Assembly (NCBI RefSeq): GCF_019599145.1
Contig: NZ_CP080647.1
Location: 7,006,001-7,070,000, forward strand
Origin: Streptomyces akebiae
GTDB lineage: Bacteria > Actinomycetota > Actinomycetes > Streptomycetales > Streptomycetaceae
Length of the DNA stretch: 64,000 nucleotides
Direction: 5' to 3'
Part shown: positions 36,401-45,505 of the stretch, one piece after another
Numbering within the stretch: position 1 is the stretch's first letter
Layout of the letters: every line of letters starts with the position of its first letter
The notes under the pieces: generated by a model
Databases searched by the model: none
Seen by the model: the letters and a program-made list of their open reading frames with translations, nothing else
Told to the model about the DNA's origin: nothing
Program-made: the position numbers and the translations under genes

Positions 36401-38244
36401 AGAGGAAGGGAAAGGACGCCGCCGCAGCCTTCCAGGACGCTCTTCTGTCAGGCGACACCGAGCGAGCTATGGACTCCCTGAAGAGCATCTGGGGAGCGGA
36501 CGTACCGATCGGGGCCCCCGAACTCTCGAAGGTCGTGGCCGCGTTCTCCAAGGCCGGAAAGGACGCGAACGCCGAATGGTCCGGGGCGCTGGACCTTATC
36601 CGGCAGGTCGCCGCCACCAAGGGCACCGAGGCCGCAACGGCGCTGACGTCAGCCTTGCTGTCCGGCGATATGGCCGCAGTCAAGGTGCAGCTCGACGCCA
36701 TCGGGTTGTCGGTCCAGAACATCCCCGGCACCAAGTCGGTCACCGTCAACGTGTCCACGAACCAGCCGCCGCCCGTTGTCGTCCCGCTCCTGATCAAACG
36801 GCAGGCCACCTCCTGGGACCGCGATGCCAACGGTGTCCCCGACTCCATCCAGGCGCCGAGCAAGCAAGCCAACGGCTCCGTTCTCGAGTTCTACGCCGGC
36901 GGAGGTGTCCGCGAGAACCACGTGGCGCAGATCGCGCGGCAGGGAACATGGCGGGTATGGGCCGAAGAAGCCGCAGGCCCTGAGGCGTACATACCGCTCG
37001 CCCACAATAAGCGAACCCGGTCACGGGCGATCACCGAGGAGGTCGTCCGGCGTCTTGGTGGGAAGAGCGTTGACTGGTACGCCGACGGAGGGCTGACCGG
37101 CTGGTCCTACAGTTCCTCCGGCTCGACAGGGCTGGTCTCGATCTCGTCGATCCGCTCGGACTCCATGCGGACAGTGAAGAAGGGCGGCAAGGAGACCGAG
37201 GTCTTCGACCTCAAGCTCTTCGAGAAGAACCTCGACAAGGCGGTAAAGCGCGCCCAGCGGTGGCGCAAGGACCTCGCCACCGTCGCTCGCCGCGCTGGCC
37301 AGGATGTCGCCGACGCCCTGGAGGACATGGGTGAGGACGGCGTGGAACTCACCCACAAGATGGCCACCGGCAGCTCCAAGTACGTCACGGAGATGACCAA
37401 GGACCTGGAGAGGCTTGGCGTGGTCGCGCGGGCCACGCTGTCCGACTACACCGCCCAGCTCAAACAGGCGATCAAGGACCAGGCCGCGTTCGAGAAGAAC
37501 CTTTCCAAGCTCGCGGCCATGGGCTACGGCGACCTGGCGACGATGCTCGCCGAGCAGGGCGACGAGGACGCGGAGGACATCGCCGCCGAAGCCGCCAAAT
37601 CCCCGAGCAAGGCCAAGAAGGCCAACACCCAGGCCAAGGCCGCCTCGAAGGCCATCCCCGACGACGACCTCCCGGACCTTGTGGCGATCATCTCCGCTAT
37701 CACCTCCAACAAGACCGGCATCCACAACGTCGCCGAGAAGACAGAACTCGACGAGGACCGAATCATCGAGATCGCCACACTCGGCCGGACCCGTATCAAG
37801 GACGCGCTGGGAAAGAAGGCCACGCGCTTTCTGTCCGACCTGGACAAGGCCAACAAGCAGCTCGCGTACGAGGACGGCGGTATCCGCGCCGGTCTGTATG
37901 CCACCAACAACGGGATCATCCGCTTCGCCGAGCCCTCCACTGGAGGGGAGGCGTACCTACCGCTCGGGGTCAACAAGCGGAGATCGGCGACGGCCGTCCT
38001 GGCGGACGTGGCGAACAGGTTCGGCTACCAGCTCACCGCGGCGGGAGACAGCGGCCTCGTACGACTCGTCGACGCCCGGCCTGCCCCGGTCCAAGTCGTC
38101 GTCGTCCGAGAAGAGCGGCCCGCCGCGCTCGTCGGATCCATGCCCGTGACCGTCAACGGCGCTGCCGACGCCAAAGCAGCCGACCAGGTCGGCACGGAGA
38201 TCATGCGGCGGCTGCGCAACGCCCAGAGAGGAGGCCGTATCTGA
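33421..38244 (+). CDS. Phage tail tape measure protein
   Basis: 1607 residues, the longest gene here. Residues about 30-230 are Ala/Arg-rich coiled coil. A TP901-type tape measure domain follows at about 245-470 (AMANVLTISQQITSENVGAF ... DGLYQIVSSGFDGADAMEIL). Hydrophobic segments lie near 565-635. Two modules are duplicated: LSDYMKELHKQLQAQRDF at about 840 with LSDYTAQLKQAIKDQAAF at about 1340, and a GPEAYIPL segment at about 1190 with GGEAYLPL at about 1505. At about 1.5 angstrom per residue it implies a tail near 240 nm. The GTG follows the chaperone stop by one base. Confidence 0.92.
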   Translation: MAGAYTLYVNLLASTGGLSTGLRQGAAQLRAFDGQLDGTAARLNQVRVAGDNLARAQVAASAQMVRSQAQVAQAVQRTTLLQERAVRAQAVAATAARRAAAEQAAVAATGERAARAQALAQTMNARAQATAGAGAAAAARTAAAAQTAAARAAQEHAEAQRRAAAAQTTATRATGLAASAEARAVSAVRMRDEAQTTAARNAQRQAQQVARAEAQLAAARNAQAARTAKNGLLIGAALGVGVAQAISLERAMANVLTISQQITSENVGAFTDQIVELSTRLPQTADQLADGLYQIVSSGFDGADAMEILEVAAQGAAAGLTTSETSARALLGVLNAYGLSASDASDVMDVMFQTVNYGVISFEELAQQLGDVVPMAAAAGVEFDDMSSALAAITLTGIPAAEAVTALNMLLTRVMKPTQDLKQAVKDLGYESAASAVEQDGLYVVVNKLNGAAGNTAEGIANMWKDIRATRAALALASAGGQNYANTYAGIANEVARAEATQKAYALQTDTVTGQWQLASNQARALAIDVGRALLPVLMTVGSAVHTFVGTIEDLPGPMKSVLTMVAASVAGLLLLRAAYTKVTVQVAAFRTALAATQAGGAVMPAVLAGSSLAVTGLAAVLTLGIAGYAAYTASKQKAKDATNELVQALQQEREQATTGASINKLYDQLTADGALKDLEKVGIGTTEAIDAITSGGAKLAILQNRLQQDSYEYAGKARAGEVPGDYESITKYSEAEKTLKERHKMWSEAVKKEAEIAQQKAIVEAKIKQQAKSSGGIFDLFSLADIDRTGAPEITDEMKALAEAVGDAVDPSRAFRDAQTAAAEAMRKAGKDADTAKVKLSDYMKELHKQLQAQRDFQGNLSELAVFGYDDLADHFAELGVDAAPMLNELVGQLKKGKTKVADELRDIVTEDAERSTEAYRLGLQKTAQVTERYGKEIGRAWAKASERNDPAAFQKVTEQMAMVDLRKAVKKSVGDARSEFDRGMGLLAEVAKRKGKDAAAAFQDALLSGDTERAMDSLKSIWGADVPIGAPELSKVVAAFSKAGKDANAEWSGALDLIRQVAATKGTEAATALTSALLSGDMAAVKVQLDAIGLSVQNIPGTKSVTVNVSTNQPPPVVVPLLIKRQATSWDRDANGVPDSIQAPSKQANGSVLEFYAGGGVRENHVAQIARQGTWRVWAEEAAGPEAYIPLAHNKRTRSRAITEEVVRRLGGKSVDWYADGGLTGWSYSSSGSTGLVSISSIRSDSMRTVKKGGKETEVFDLKLFEKNLDKAVKRAQRWRKDLATVARRAGQDVADALEDMGEDGVELTHKMATGSSKYVTEMTKDLERLGVVARATLSDYTAQLKQAIKDQAAFEKNLSKLAAMGYGDLATMLAEQGDEDAEDIAAEAAKSPSKAKKANTQAKAASKAIPDDDLPDLVAIISAITSNKTGIHNVAEKTELDEDRIIEIATLGRTRIKDALGKKATRFLSDLDKANKQLAYEDGGIRAGLYATNNGIIRFAEPSTGGEAYLPLGVNKRRSATAVLADVANRFGYQLTAAGDSGLVRLVDARPAPVQVVVVREERPAALVGSMPVTVNGAADAKAADQVGTEIMRRLRNAQRGGRI

Positions 38245-39143
38245 TGGCCACGATCACCCAGGAGTGGCAAGTCGACTTCGCCGGTGTCCTCATGGGCCCC
38301 GGAACGCCGTACCCGATCAGCGAGATCACGGGACTGGGCACACCCGAAGTCCGGGCCCAGGATGTCGAGTTGCCCACAGAGGACGGCTCATTCCCCGGCG
38401 TGGACTACTACAGCCCTCGCACGGTGACGATCGAGGCTGGCATCAGGACGCCGGGTGACCCAAAGGCCGCTGCCGACGCGCTCGCCGCACTCGACCAGGC
38501 CGCCGCCGACCCGGCCGTGCGGAAGACAGCGGGTGCCTTGCAGACACTACGGCTGCTGTGGCCTGGGCGTGGCAGTGCCAAGCAGCTCTACGGCAGGGTC
38601 CGCCGAGTCGAGGCCGTGTCCATGGCACAGGCCGTCTACGGGTGGATCCCCGTGACCCTGGAGTTCGCGGCCACCGACCCGCGCTGGCATGGAGAGCTGG
38701 AACAGCAGACCACGATTCCTCTGGCGCGCGACGACGACGAAGAAGGCTTCACCGCTCCCGTGACCGCGCCCATCACGACCGGCGTGGCAAACCCCGCAGA
38801 GCGGCCCGGCTGGGTCACCAACGCCGGGGACCTTCCCACCTGGCCCTCCCTGAAGATCAAGGGCCCGGTTGTGAACCCTCGCATCTGGATCACCGAGACA
38901 GGTCGCGTCCTCGACCTGTCGCTGACCATCGGTGAGAACGACACCCTCCAGATTGAAACGCGCCCTGGTACGCGCTGGGTGCTGCGCAACGGCGCCAACG
39001 CTGCCTACGCCCTGTCTGCTGCGTCCCGCCTTGACCTGTTCCAGATCCCTCCCGGAACGAGCGAAGTCCGCTGGACCGGCGCGGACTACACCAACTCCAC
39101 CCGTCTCGCGGTGTCGTGGCGCGACGCCTACACCGCCCTGTAA
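38244..39143 (+). CDS. Distal tail protein (Dit-like)
   Basis: 299 residues immediately after the tape measure (ATG overlaps its stop). GSFPGVDYYSPRTVTIEAGI and the galectin-like beta-rich C-terminal part (NPRIWITETGRVLDLSLTIG) fit siphovirus distal tail proteins, which form the hub ring at the tail tip. Confidence 0.75.
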   Translation: MATITQEWQVDFAGVLMGPGTPYPISEITGLGTPEVRAQDVELPTEDGSFPGVDYYSPRTVTIEAGIRTPGDPKAAADALAALDQAAADPAVRKTAGALQTLRLLWPGRGSAKQLYGRVRRVEAVSMAQAVYGWIPVTLEFAATDPRWHGELEQQTTIPLARDDDEEGFTAPVTAPITTGVANPAERPGWVTNAGDLPTWPSLKIKGPVVNPRIWITETGRVLDLSLTIGENDTLQIETRPGTRWVLRNGANAAYALSAASRLDLFQIPPGTSEVRWTGADYTNSTRLAVSWRDAYTAL

Positions 39144-39158
39144 GGAGAGCACTCTCAG

Positions 39159-40088
39159 ATGGCACTGATCCAGCCGCCCATGCTGACCCACGGCGGCACC
39201 CACCCCGCACGCGCCTTCCGGATGATGGTGCGCGATCTCGCGTCCGGGAACCAGGGCGTGACCGAAGGCAACGACTTGAAGGTCAGGCAGTGGACAACCC
39301 CTGGTGCCGGCGTCCGAGTCGGTGACGGCTCGGCGGTCGTGACGGGAGCTGCTTGGGGCCAGGGCTCCTACACGCAGTACAACGTGGGCGACGCCATCGT
39401 GCCGATCGCTCCCACCGGTTCCTCAGCCCGATCCGACCTCGTGTGCCTTCGAGTTGAGGATCCGGAGTACGAAGGCAACCGTGACCCTGCTGCCGACGAC
39501 ATCGGCTACTTCCATGTCGTGTCGGGCGTCTCCGCCACTGCGAAGGCAGTCCCGTCCGGAATGACGGCGATCCCGCTGGCACGCCTCGACATTCCGGCGA
39601 ACACGGCCACCATCACCAGCGCCATGGTCACGGACCTGCGGCGGATCGCGAACCCTCGACGTGAGCGGACGTTGTACACCGCTTACCCCAGCGCGCTGAA
39701 CAGGCTGACCGCGCAGAACGGCCAGTGGTACAACTGGCCAGCCGCCGCCCGCTGGAAGGTCCCGATCCCGAGCTGGGCGACGAGCGCAAAGCTTCTGGTC
39801 ACTCTCGCGGGCCTGCGCCTTTCGGAATCCGACGTGTTCGCCAACATGCAGACCTCCTTGGGCACCGACACAGGGCAGACCACCGCCATCGACGACGACC
39901 AGGGCGCCAACATCCGCCGCAACACCGTCGTCCTCGCCGACACCATCACCCTCTCTGCGGCCTTGCGCGGCACCACCCAGGACCTCTTCGTGCGCACCCA
40001 GCCCTCCAAATCCGAGTGGGGCAACCTCGGCGTCGACGCCGCGACTTCCCTGATCGCCGACGTGGAGTTCACCGAAGGCGTCGTCTGA
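39159..40088 (+). CDS. Minor tail/baseplate protein
   Basis: 309 residues with MALIQPPMLTHGGTHPARAF, a beta-rich middle (VGDGSAVVTGAAWGQGSYTQ) and a jelly-roll-like end. Such proteins occur after Dit in Streptomyces phages and probably form part of the tail tip. An exact adsorption role cannot be assigned. Confidence 0.65.
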   Translation: MALIQPPMLTHGGTHPARAFRMMVRDLASGNQGVTEGNDLKVRQWTTPGAGVRVGDGSAVVTGAAWGQGSYTQYNVGDAIVPIAPTGSSARSDLVCLRVEDPEYEGNRDPAADDIGYFHVVSGVSATAKAVPSGMTAIPLARLDIPANTATITSAMVTDLRRIANPRRERTLYTAYPSALNRLTAQNGQWYNWPAAARWKVPIPSWATSAKLLVTLAGLRLSESDVFANMQTSLGTDTGQTTAIDDDQGANIRRNTVVLADTITLSAALRGTTQDLFVRTQPSKSEWGNLGVDAATSLIADVEFTEGVV

Positions 40089-40142
40089 CACGACACCGGC
40101 ACCACCACACCACGGCGCGGGGGAGAAGCAGGAACGCGCCTG

Positions 40143-41246
40143 ATGGCGTCGCCGTCGTACCGCTACCTCACCACCGACGCACTCACCAACAAGGTCCTCG
40201 CCTGGGACCTGCCCCTGACCGGCGTCGAGTTCGGGCCCGCACTGTCCGCCACGGGCAGCCTCACCGGCGCGGTCGAACCCCGCCTGGCCCACCTCGTCCG
40301 CTCCCAACTCGACCCCGGCAACACCAAGATCTACGCCGAACGTGACGGTCGGCTGCTGTGGGGCGGCCTCATCTGGCGAGCCGACCCCCAGGGCCAGCAG
40401 CTCAACATCGAGGCATCCGGCTGGGGTTCCTACCCCTACCGGCGCTACGACCTCCACGGTCAGCTCAACGCACGCGGCCCCTACACCTACGCGGACCCGT
40501 GCAAGGTCGTCCGCGACGTGTGGGCGTACTGCCAGGAGACGCCGGACGGCCAGCTCGGTATCCGGGTCGACGACACCACCTCGATGGTCACCGTCGGGAC
40601 TCCGGAGGATCCCTACCGGATCGACTGGTGGGACACACCCTCGCTCGGTGACGTCATCTCGGACATGGTCGCCGTCGAAGGCGGCCCCGAGTGGACCGAA
40701 GAAGCCACCTGGCAGAACGGCACGCCGCAGGGCCGCGTCCGAATCGGCTGGCCCCGCCTCGGCCGCCGCCGCACGGACATCCACTTCGAGTCCGGCGTGA
40801 ACGTCGTCAAGGCGGTCCCTGTCGAGTACGACGCCGACAACCTCGCCCAGGTCGTCATCGCGCTCGGCGCCGGCGAAGGCCGCAACCGGCGCCGCGCCGT
40901 CGACGCCGTACGGGACGGTCGACTGCGCCTGGAGCACCTGCTCGAAGTACCGGAGGAGAAGGCGAACGACAGGCTGGCCGCGCGCGCCCGCACGGAACGC
41001 ATCTCCCGCCAGGTCATCGGCGAAGTCACCGAGATCACCATCCGCAACCACCCCGCGGCCCGCTTCGGTTCCTGGCAGATCGGCGACGACGTACGGGCCC
41101 GGGTCCACGACCAGTGGACCGACTTCGACGCCTGGTCCCGCATCGTTGGCTGGCAGATCCAGCCCGCCTCCGGCGACACCCCCGAGCAGGCAGTCATCCA
41201 GCTCCAGCGCGCAGACCGCTTCACCTACGGGGGAGGCACCGCGTGA
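40143..41246 (+). CDS. Minor tail protein, hub-like
   Basis: 367 residues with KIYAERDGRLLWGGLIWRAD and a C-terminal segment (DDVRARVHDQWTDFDAWSRI) typical of phage tail hub proteins. It sits between two other minor tail genes and overlaps the fibre gene by four bases. Confidence 0.68.
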   Translation: MASPSYRYLTTDALTNKVLAWDLPLTGVEFGPALSATGSLTGAVEPRLAHLVRSQLDPGNTKIYAERDGRLLWGGLIWRADPQGQQLNIEASGWGSYPYRRYDLHGQLNARGPYTYADPCKVVRDVWAYCQETPDGQLGIRVDDTTSMVTVGTPEDPYRIDWWDTPSLGDVISDMVAVEGGPEWTEEATWQNGTPQGRVRIGWPRLGRRRTDIHFESGVNVVKAVPVEYDADNLAQVVIALGAGEGRNRRRAVDAVRDGRLRLEHLLEVPEEKANDRLAARARTERISRQVIGEVTEITIRNHPAARFGSWQIGDDVRARVHDQWTDFDAWSRIVGWQIQPASGDTPEQAVIQLQRADRFTYGGGTA

Positions 41247-44200
41247 GCAGCGACATCGCCCGCCTGGCCGCCCGCGTCGCCGTCCTGGAACGGCAGCTGG
41301 CCCGCACGACCCGCACCGCCCGCATGGCGTACTCATCCGTCGAGGACGGCGCGATCGAGGTCTATGACCAGGACGGCACTCTGCGCGGCAGCATGGGCCT
41401 CCAGGACGACGGCACCGTCGGCTTCGTCGCCCACAACGGGCCGCCGCCTCCCGCCCCCACGCCGCCCCTGGTCGAGTCCGCGCTGTCCGGGCTCAACGTG
41501 ACCTGGCCCGGAACGTGGACGGACGCCGAGACCGCTCCGCTCGATCTGGCCGAGGTCCAGGTCCACCTGTCGACAACCGCCGACGCCGAACCGGATACCA
41601 CCAGCCCCGTGGCCGCCTTCCACACGGCCGCCGGCGGAAGCATCACCCTCGCCACCGACACCTACACCCCGCTCTGGGTGCGCCTGATCGCGGTCAACAC
41701 CTCCGGCACGGCCGGAGAACCCTCGACCGCTGTGCAGGGCCAGGCCCGCAAGGCCGTCCCCGACGACCTCGTCAACGCGATCATCGACGAAACCAAGCTT
41801 GCCCGCGGCGCGGTCACCGACGCGGCGCTCGCCCTCGGGGCCGTCAACTCCACCGCGCTCGCGGACGGCGCGGTGCTCGCCGAGAAGCTCGCCGCCCACT
41901 CCGTGACGCTGGGCAAGGTCGCGAGCGGCGCGATCACCCTCAGCTCGCTCGGCGGCGCACTCGCGGACGCCACCAGCCAGCGCCTCGTCGACACGATGGG
42001 CGAGGCCGCCGCCTGGCAGACCACCGATCAGGGCAGTGGCGCCACGTGGGCGCACCTCACCGGCGTACCGGACGCTCCCACCGGCCGGAACGTCGGTGAG
42101 GCGCGCGGCTTCATCCGGCTTCGTGGCACGACCCTCGTCCCGTACGAGCCCGGTGTCCTGTACCGGATCAGCGCCCGGATCCGGGCCACAGCCCAACTCG
42201 CCACCGGCCCGGACGCGTTCTACGTCGGCGTGCTCGGTGTGGGCGCCGATCAGACCACCCTGGTCAACCGCGCCGGAGCGAACACCCCGAACAGCCACTA
42301 CTACATCGCGGCGTCGTATCGATCGCTGCCGACCACGGACGGCTGGGTCACGGTCGTCGGCTACCTCAAGGACCGCGCGGCCGCCGGCTCCGCCGGTCCC
42401 AACAACGACCCGCGCTCACCCGGCACCGTGCACGACGCCGTCCGATACATCACCCCCTACTTGTGGCTGAACTACGCCTCGATGGGTGTCTCCGGCTCCC
42501 CGGCCGTCATGCAGGTCGACGCCGTTGCCATCGAGGCGCTGAAGACCGGGATCGTCGACGCGACCAACCTCGTGAGCGGTTCGGTGACCGCCGCCGCGCT
42601 CGCGGCTGACTCGGTGATCGCCGGGAAGGTGGCGGCCGACGCGATCACGGGCCGTGAGATCGCCGCGAATTCGGTCACGGCGACTGAGATCGCGGCCGCC
42701 TCGATCTCCACGGACAAGCTGGTCGTCGCGGGCGGTACGAACGTGCTCAGCGACCCCTCGTTCGAGGGCGCCTACACCGCGGCGATCGCCACGACCGTAT
42801 GGTCCGTCGTATCCGGCGGCAACGGCTCCGCGAAGGCGCTCCGCGTCGACGCCACGGCGACGGCCGCCACGACACGGTCCCTGAACGTCACGTCGATGCC
42901 GATCCTGAGCGGAGAGCAGCTCTACCTCGCCATCGATGCCAACGCGTCCGCCGACTGGGCGGGAGGCGCGCTCAAGTTCTACGCCCGGTGGTTGGACGGC
43001 ACAGGCGCGACCGTCGGCTTCGGTGTCGCCCAGGTGGACGTCCCAGCTCGCGGCTCGTGGCAGCGCCTTGCCGCCACGGTCACGGCGCCGGCGAACACCA
43101 CCGCGGCCACGGTCTGGGTGGAGACGTACCAGTCGACCACCGGAGCCGTGCTGTGGGACAACGCAGTCGTCCGCCCGGTGGTGCCGGGCGTGCAGATCGC
43201 CGACGGCGCAGTCACCGCGCCCAAGATCCTCGCCGGAGCGGTGACCGCCGAGAAGATCGCGGCCCTGGCCATCACGGCCGAGAAGATCGCGGCGTTGTCC
43301 ATCACCACGGACAAGCTGAACGCCTTGTCCATCACGGCGGACAAGATCGCGGCCAACTCCGTGACGGCAACGAAGATCTCGGCGGGCGCGATCGAAGCGA
43401 CCCACATCAAGGCCGGGGCAATCACGGCGGACAAACTCGACGCGGACGCCATCAACGGCAAGACGATCAGCGGAGCCGTCCTCACCGGCAGCACCCTCCA
43501 AACTGCCGCGAGCGGACAGCGAGTTGTCATCAGCCCCGGAAACACCAATCCGGAGACCGGATCGATTGAGTTCTATTCCGGCAGTGCCGATGAGTCAGCA
43601 CCGGCCGAACTCAATACCGCCATCGCCTACGCCTCAGATTCCTCCGGCACCTACGAAGTTCCCAGCGTTTCACTCAGCGCCCCGAAGGTGACTGGTTCGA
43701 GCCAGGAAACAGGGGTGTTCCTGCAAAGTCACGTGCCGGGCTATTCGGGAGGAGTATTCAACCTCTACGCAAACGATCTGAGCGGCAACGGAGTTGCCTA
43801 CATCAACGGGTACGGCGCTGATACATCGGCCGCCGGATCGTCCATCGAGCTACACGTCCGAGATGCGCCGTCCGCATCGGCCCAGTCCACTGCCAAGCTC
43901 ACATCCAGCGGATTCGCGATCGACCGAGACCTCAGCGTCTACGGCAAATCCCAGGGTCGCGGATTCGTCGCTCAGAAGACTCTGACCGCGAACGTCACCT
44001 TCTCCAGCACGGAGACGGCCCTGATCACCACCGGCAGCATCACGTTCAAGGCCGGCCGCGCCTACCGTGTCTCCCTCTGGGCGCTGCACAGCGCGGCCAG
44101 CGACAGCTACGCGCTGTACCGAATCCGCAAGAACACCGTGGCCGGGACGATTTACAAGGACCAGATACGGGTCAACAATCTGCAAGCTTCCACTGCGAAC

Positions 44201-44392
44201 GCAGCCGTTTCCGTCCAGACCATTTTGACCAACACCACGGGCAGCGACGTCACGGCCGCACTGTGCTGGACCGGAGCTCAAGGCGGAGTCGCACAGACGT
44301 GGACCCTCGCCGCCAGCAGCAGCAACGTCGCCTATCTCCTGGTGGAGGACTGCGGCTCCACCGACGACTACGTCGGCCAGGCCATTACTTGA
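41243..44392 (+). CDS. Tail fibre/spike protein with decapeptide repeats
   Basis: 1049 residues. An N-terminal helix (ARLAARVAVLERQLARTTRT) probably trimerises and attaches it to the tip. The middle has lectin-like beta domains. From about residue 650 a run of ten-residue repeats of the form AITAEKIAAL/SITTDKLNAL appears. The last 280 residues are more AT-rich at DNA level than the rest of the gene and resemble a receptor-binding tip. It likely recognises the host surface. Confidence 0.8.
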   Translation: MSSDIARLAARVAVLERQLARTTRTARMAYSSVEDGAIEVYDQDGTLRGSMGLQDDGTVGFVAHNGPPPPAPTPPLVESALSGLNVTWPGTWTDAETAPLDLAEVQVHLSTTADAEPDTTSPVAAFHTAAGGSITLATDTYTPLWVRLIAVNTSGTAGEPSTAVQGQARKAVPDDLVNAIIDETKLARGAVTDAALALGAVNSTALADGAVLAEKLAAHSVTLGKVASGAITLSSLGGALADATSQRLVDTMGEAAAWQTTDQGSGATWAHLTGVPDAPTGRNVGEARGFIRLRGTTLVPYEPGVLYRISARIRATAQLATGPDAFYVGVLGVGADQTTLVNRAGANTPNSHYYIAASYRSLPTTDGWVTVVGYLKDRAAAGSAGPNNDPRSPGTVHDAVRYITPYLWLNYASMGVSGSPAVMQVDAVAIEALKTGIVDATNLVSGSVTAAALAADSVIAGKVAADAITGREIAANSVTATEIAAASISTDKLVVAGGTNVLSDPSFEGAYTAAIATTVWSVVSGGNGSAKALRVDATATAATTRSLNVTSMPILSGEQLYLAIDANASADWAGGALKFYARWLDGTGATVGFGVAQVDVPARGSWQRLAATVTAPANTTAATVWVETYQSTTGAVLWDNAVVRPVVPGVQIADGAVTAPKILAGAVTAEKIAALAITAEKIAALSITTDKLNALSITADKIAANSVTATKISAGAIEATHIKAGAITADKLDADAINGKTISGAVLTGSTLQTAASGQRVVISPGNTNPETGSIEFYSGSADESAPAELNTAIAYASDSSGTYEVPSVSLSAPKVTGSSQETGVFLQSHVPGYSGGVFNLYANDLSGNGVAYINGYGADTSAAGSSIELHVRDAPSASAQSTAKLTSSGFAIDRDLSVYGKSQGRGFVAQKTLTANVTFSSTETALITTGSITFKAGRAYRVSLWALHSAASDSYALYRIRKNTVAGTIYKDQIRVNNLQASTANAAVSVQTILTNTTGSDVTAALCWTGAQGGVAQTWTLAASSSNVAYLLVEDCGSTDDYVGQAIT
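43198..43455 (+). repeat. 30-bp direct repeats in fibre gene
   Basis: Imperfect 30-base repeats encoding ten-residue units around ITAEKIAAL and ITADKI, six or more copies. The period is a multiple of three, so unit number can change without frameshift. Confidence 0.75.
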
Positions 44393-44437
44393 CTGGATTG
44401 GCTCTACTTTGATGGTTCTCGTGATAAAGGTTGTTAC

Positions 44438-45232
44438 TCAGAAAGGAACTGGGCCGCCAAACCTGCTGGCTGGAATTCCCTTCCGGGCGGCGATAGCTGC
44501 GGCTTTGCGCCTAATCTCATCCTTGGTGGAGTCGTAAATCTGGTCAAGCGTGTGGTCGAGGATTTCAACTCCGTCCAATACATCGGAGATCCGAAGGCGA
44601 TGGTCGTGACTTCCGACATTCCCAATCCACTTGACAGCAAGGAGAAGGTCAGTAGATACCGCATGCTCGGGTTTGGCTGCTTTATGGGCGACGATCCTAT
44701 TGTGGAGGCTTACGTCATAGGGCCTTCCGTCGCGGACTCTCTTCCTTGGAATTCCTTGATCATCCATCAATGCCTCGACGGCGGATCGAAGGCGATTGGC
44801 GGCTGAACTGGGATCGACCCAGGTGATTTTTGCTGCCGCGTCGATCAGTTCTTGAACTGTTCGAGGGCAGAGATCGTAGCTTTCGATTAGCGGAAGGTGG
44901 GGTATGAAGAATCTTGGAGTGAAGAACTCGATATACCCGTCCTCACTGCTCTTCAAAAAGAGGCCAGTGTCGCCAACCAGTCTGACAAAATCACAACTGG
45001 TCTTTTGGCATTTCAAGAGGCAACTGAAGTGGCCGTGCACCCAGTCGGGATCCCAATCCGGATGAGATTGGGCCCTTTTGCTACCTGCGGTCTCTTCCTG
45101 GGTCATGGAATTGCTTACAAGTGCCAATCCGCCTCGCCTGCACGATGGGCAAGGAATGTGAGGCCACTGCGGCCCGTCCCCGTCCAGGCCCTCAGCGATT
45201 GCCCTGAGGTCCTTGATGAGCTGGTTTGCCAT
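44438..45232 (-). CDS. DUF4145-like protein, probable moron/defence gene
   Basis: 264 residues, antisense to all phage genes and visibly AT-richer. The N-terminal part has zinc-ribbon-like pairs (IPCPSCRRGGLALV, CLLKCQKTSC). The C-terminal helical part (PSSAANRLRSAVEALMDDQG ... LHNRIVAHK) resembles DUF4145, a HEPN-like domain common in defence systems. It is inserted between fibre and lysis genes, a typical moron site. The start at 45232 is the most likely Met; no ribosome site is clear. It is possibly a superinfection-exclusion or antiphage effector. Confidence 0.66.
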   Translation of the reverse strand: MANQLIKDLRAIAEGLDGDGPQWPHIPCPSCRRGGLALVSNSMTQEETAGSKRAQSHPDWDPDWVHGHFSCLLKCQKTSCDFVRLVGDTGLFLKSSEDGYIEFFTPRFFIPHLPLIESYDLCPRTVQELIDAAAKITWVDPSSAANRLRSAVEALMDDQGIPRKRVRDGRPYDVSLHNRIVAHKAAKPEHAVSTDLLLAVKWIGNVGSHDHRLRISDVLDGVEILDHTLDQIYDSTKDEIRRKAAAIAARKGIPASRFGGPVPF

Positions 45233-45505
45233 GCGCCGCAGTCTGCCAGTCCGTCGGTCAGTACGCAGGGAGACCTCCAGGTTAGCTCGGAGAGGAGCCG
45301 CGCAGGTCACGGAGACAGTGACCATCACCGTCACTCGAGCGGACGAAACACAAGAGAGGCTCAGGTGAGATGACTGGCGGTCGCGTAGCAAGCCCGCTCC
45401 GGCCGTTGCTGTAGGTCCTGCCCATCATGGCGGCGCCGCAGTGCAAGGTGGACGAACGGAAGTAATCCGTCGCTCATATGACGAGCCTCGTGGAACGATT
45501 CGGCC

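Noticed and set aside
40691..41242. Upstream extension of the fibre frame
   Set aside because: The frame is open through the minor tail gene, but the translation there is Arg/Pro-rich; the GTG at 41243 overlapping the previous stop is the plausible start.
43198..43455. CRISPR-like array
   Set aside because: The 30-base units are contiguous coding repeats without spacers and encode regular decapeptides.
44897..45373. Plus-strand frame opposite the DUF4145-like gene
   Set aside because: No motif, no ribosome site, and the minus-strand frame has clear zinc-ribbon and helical patterns.
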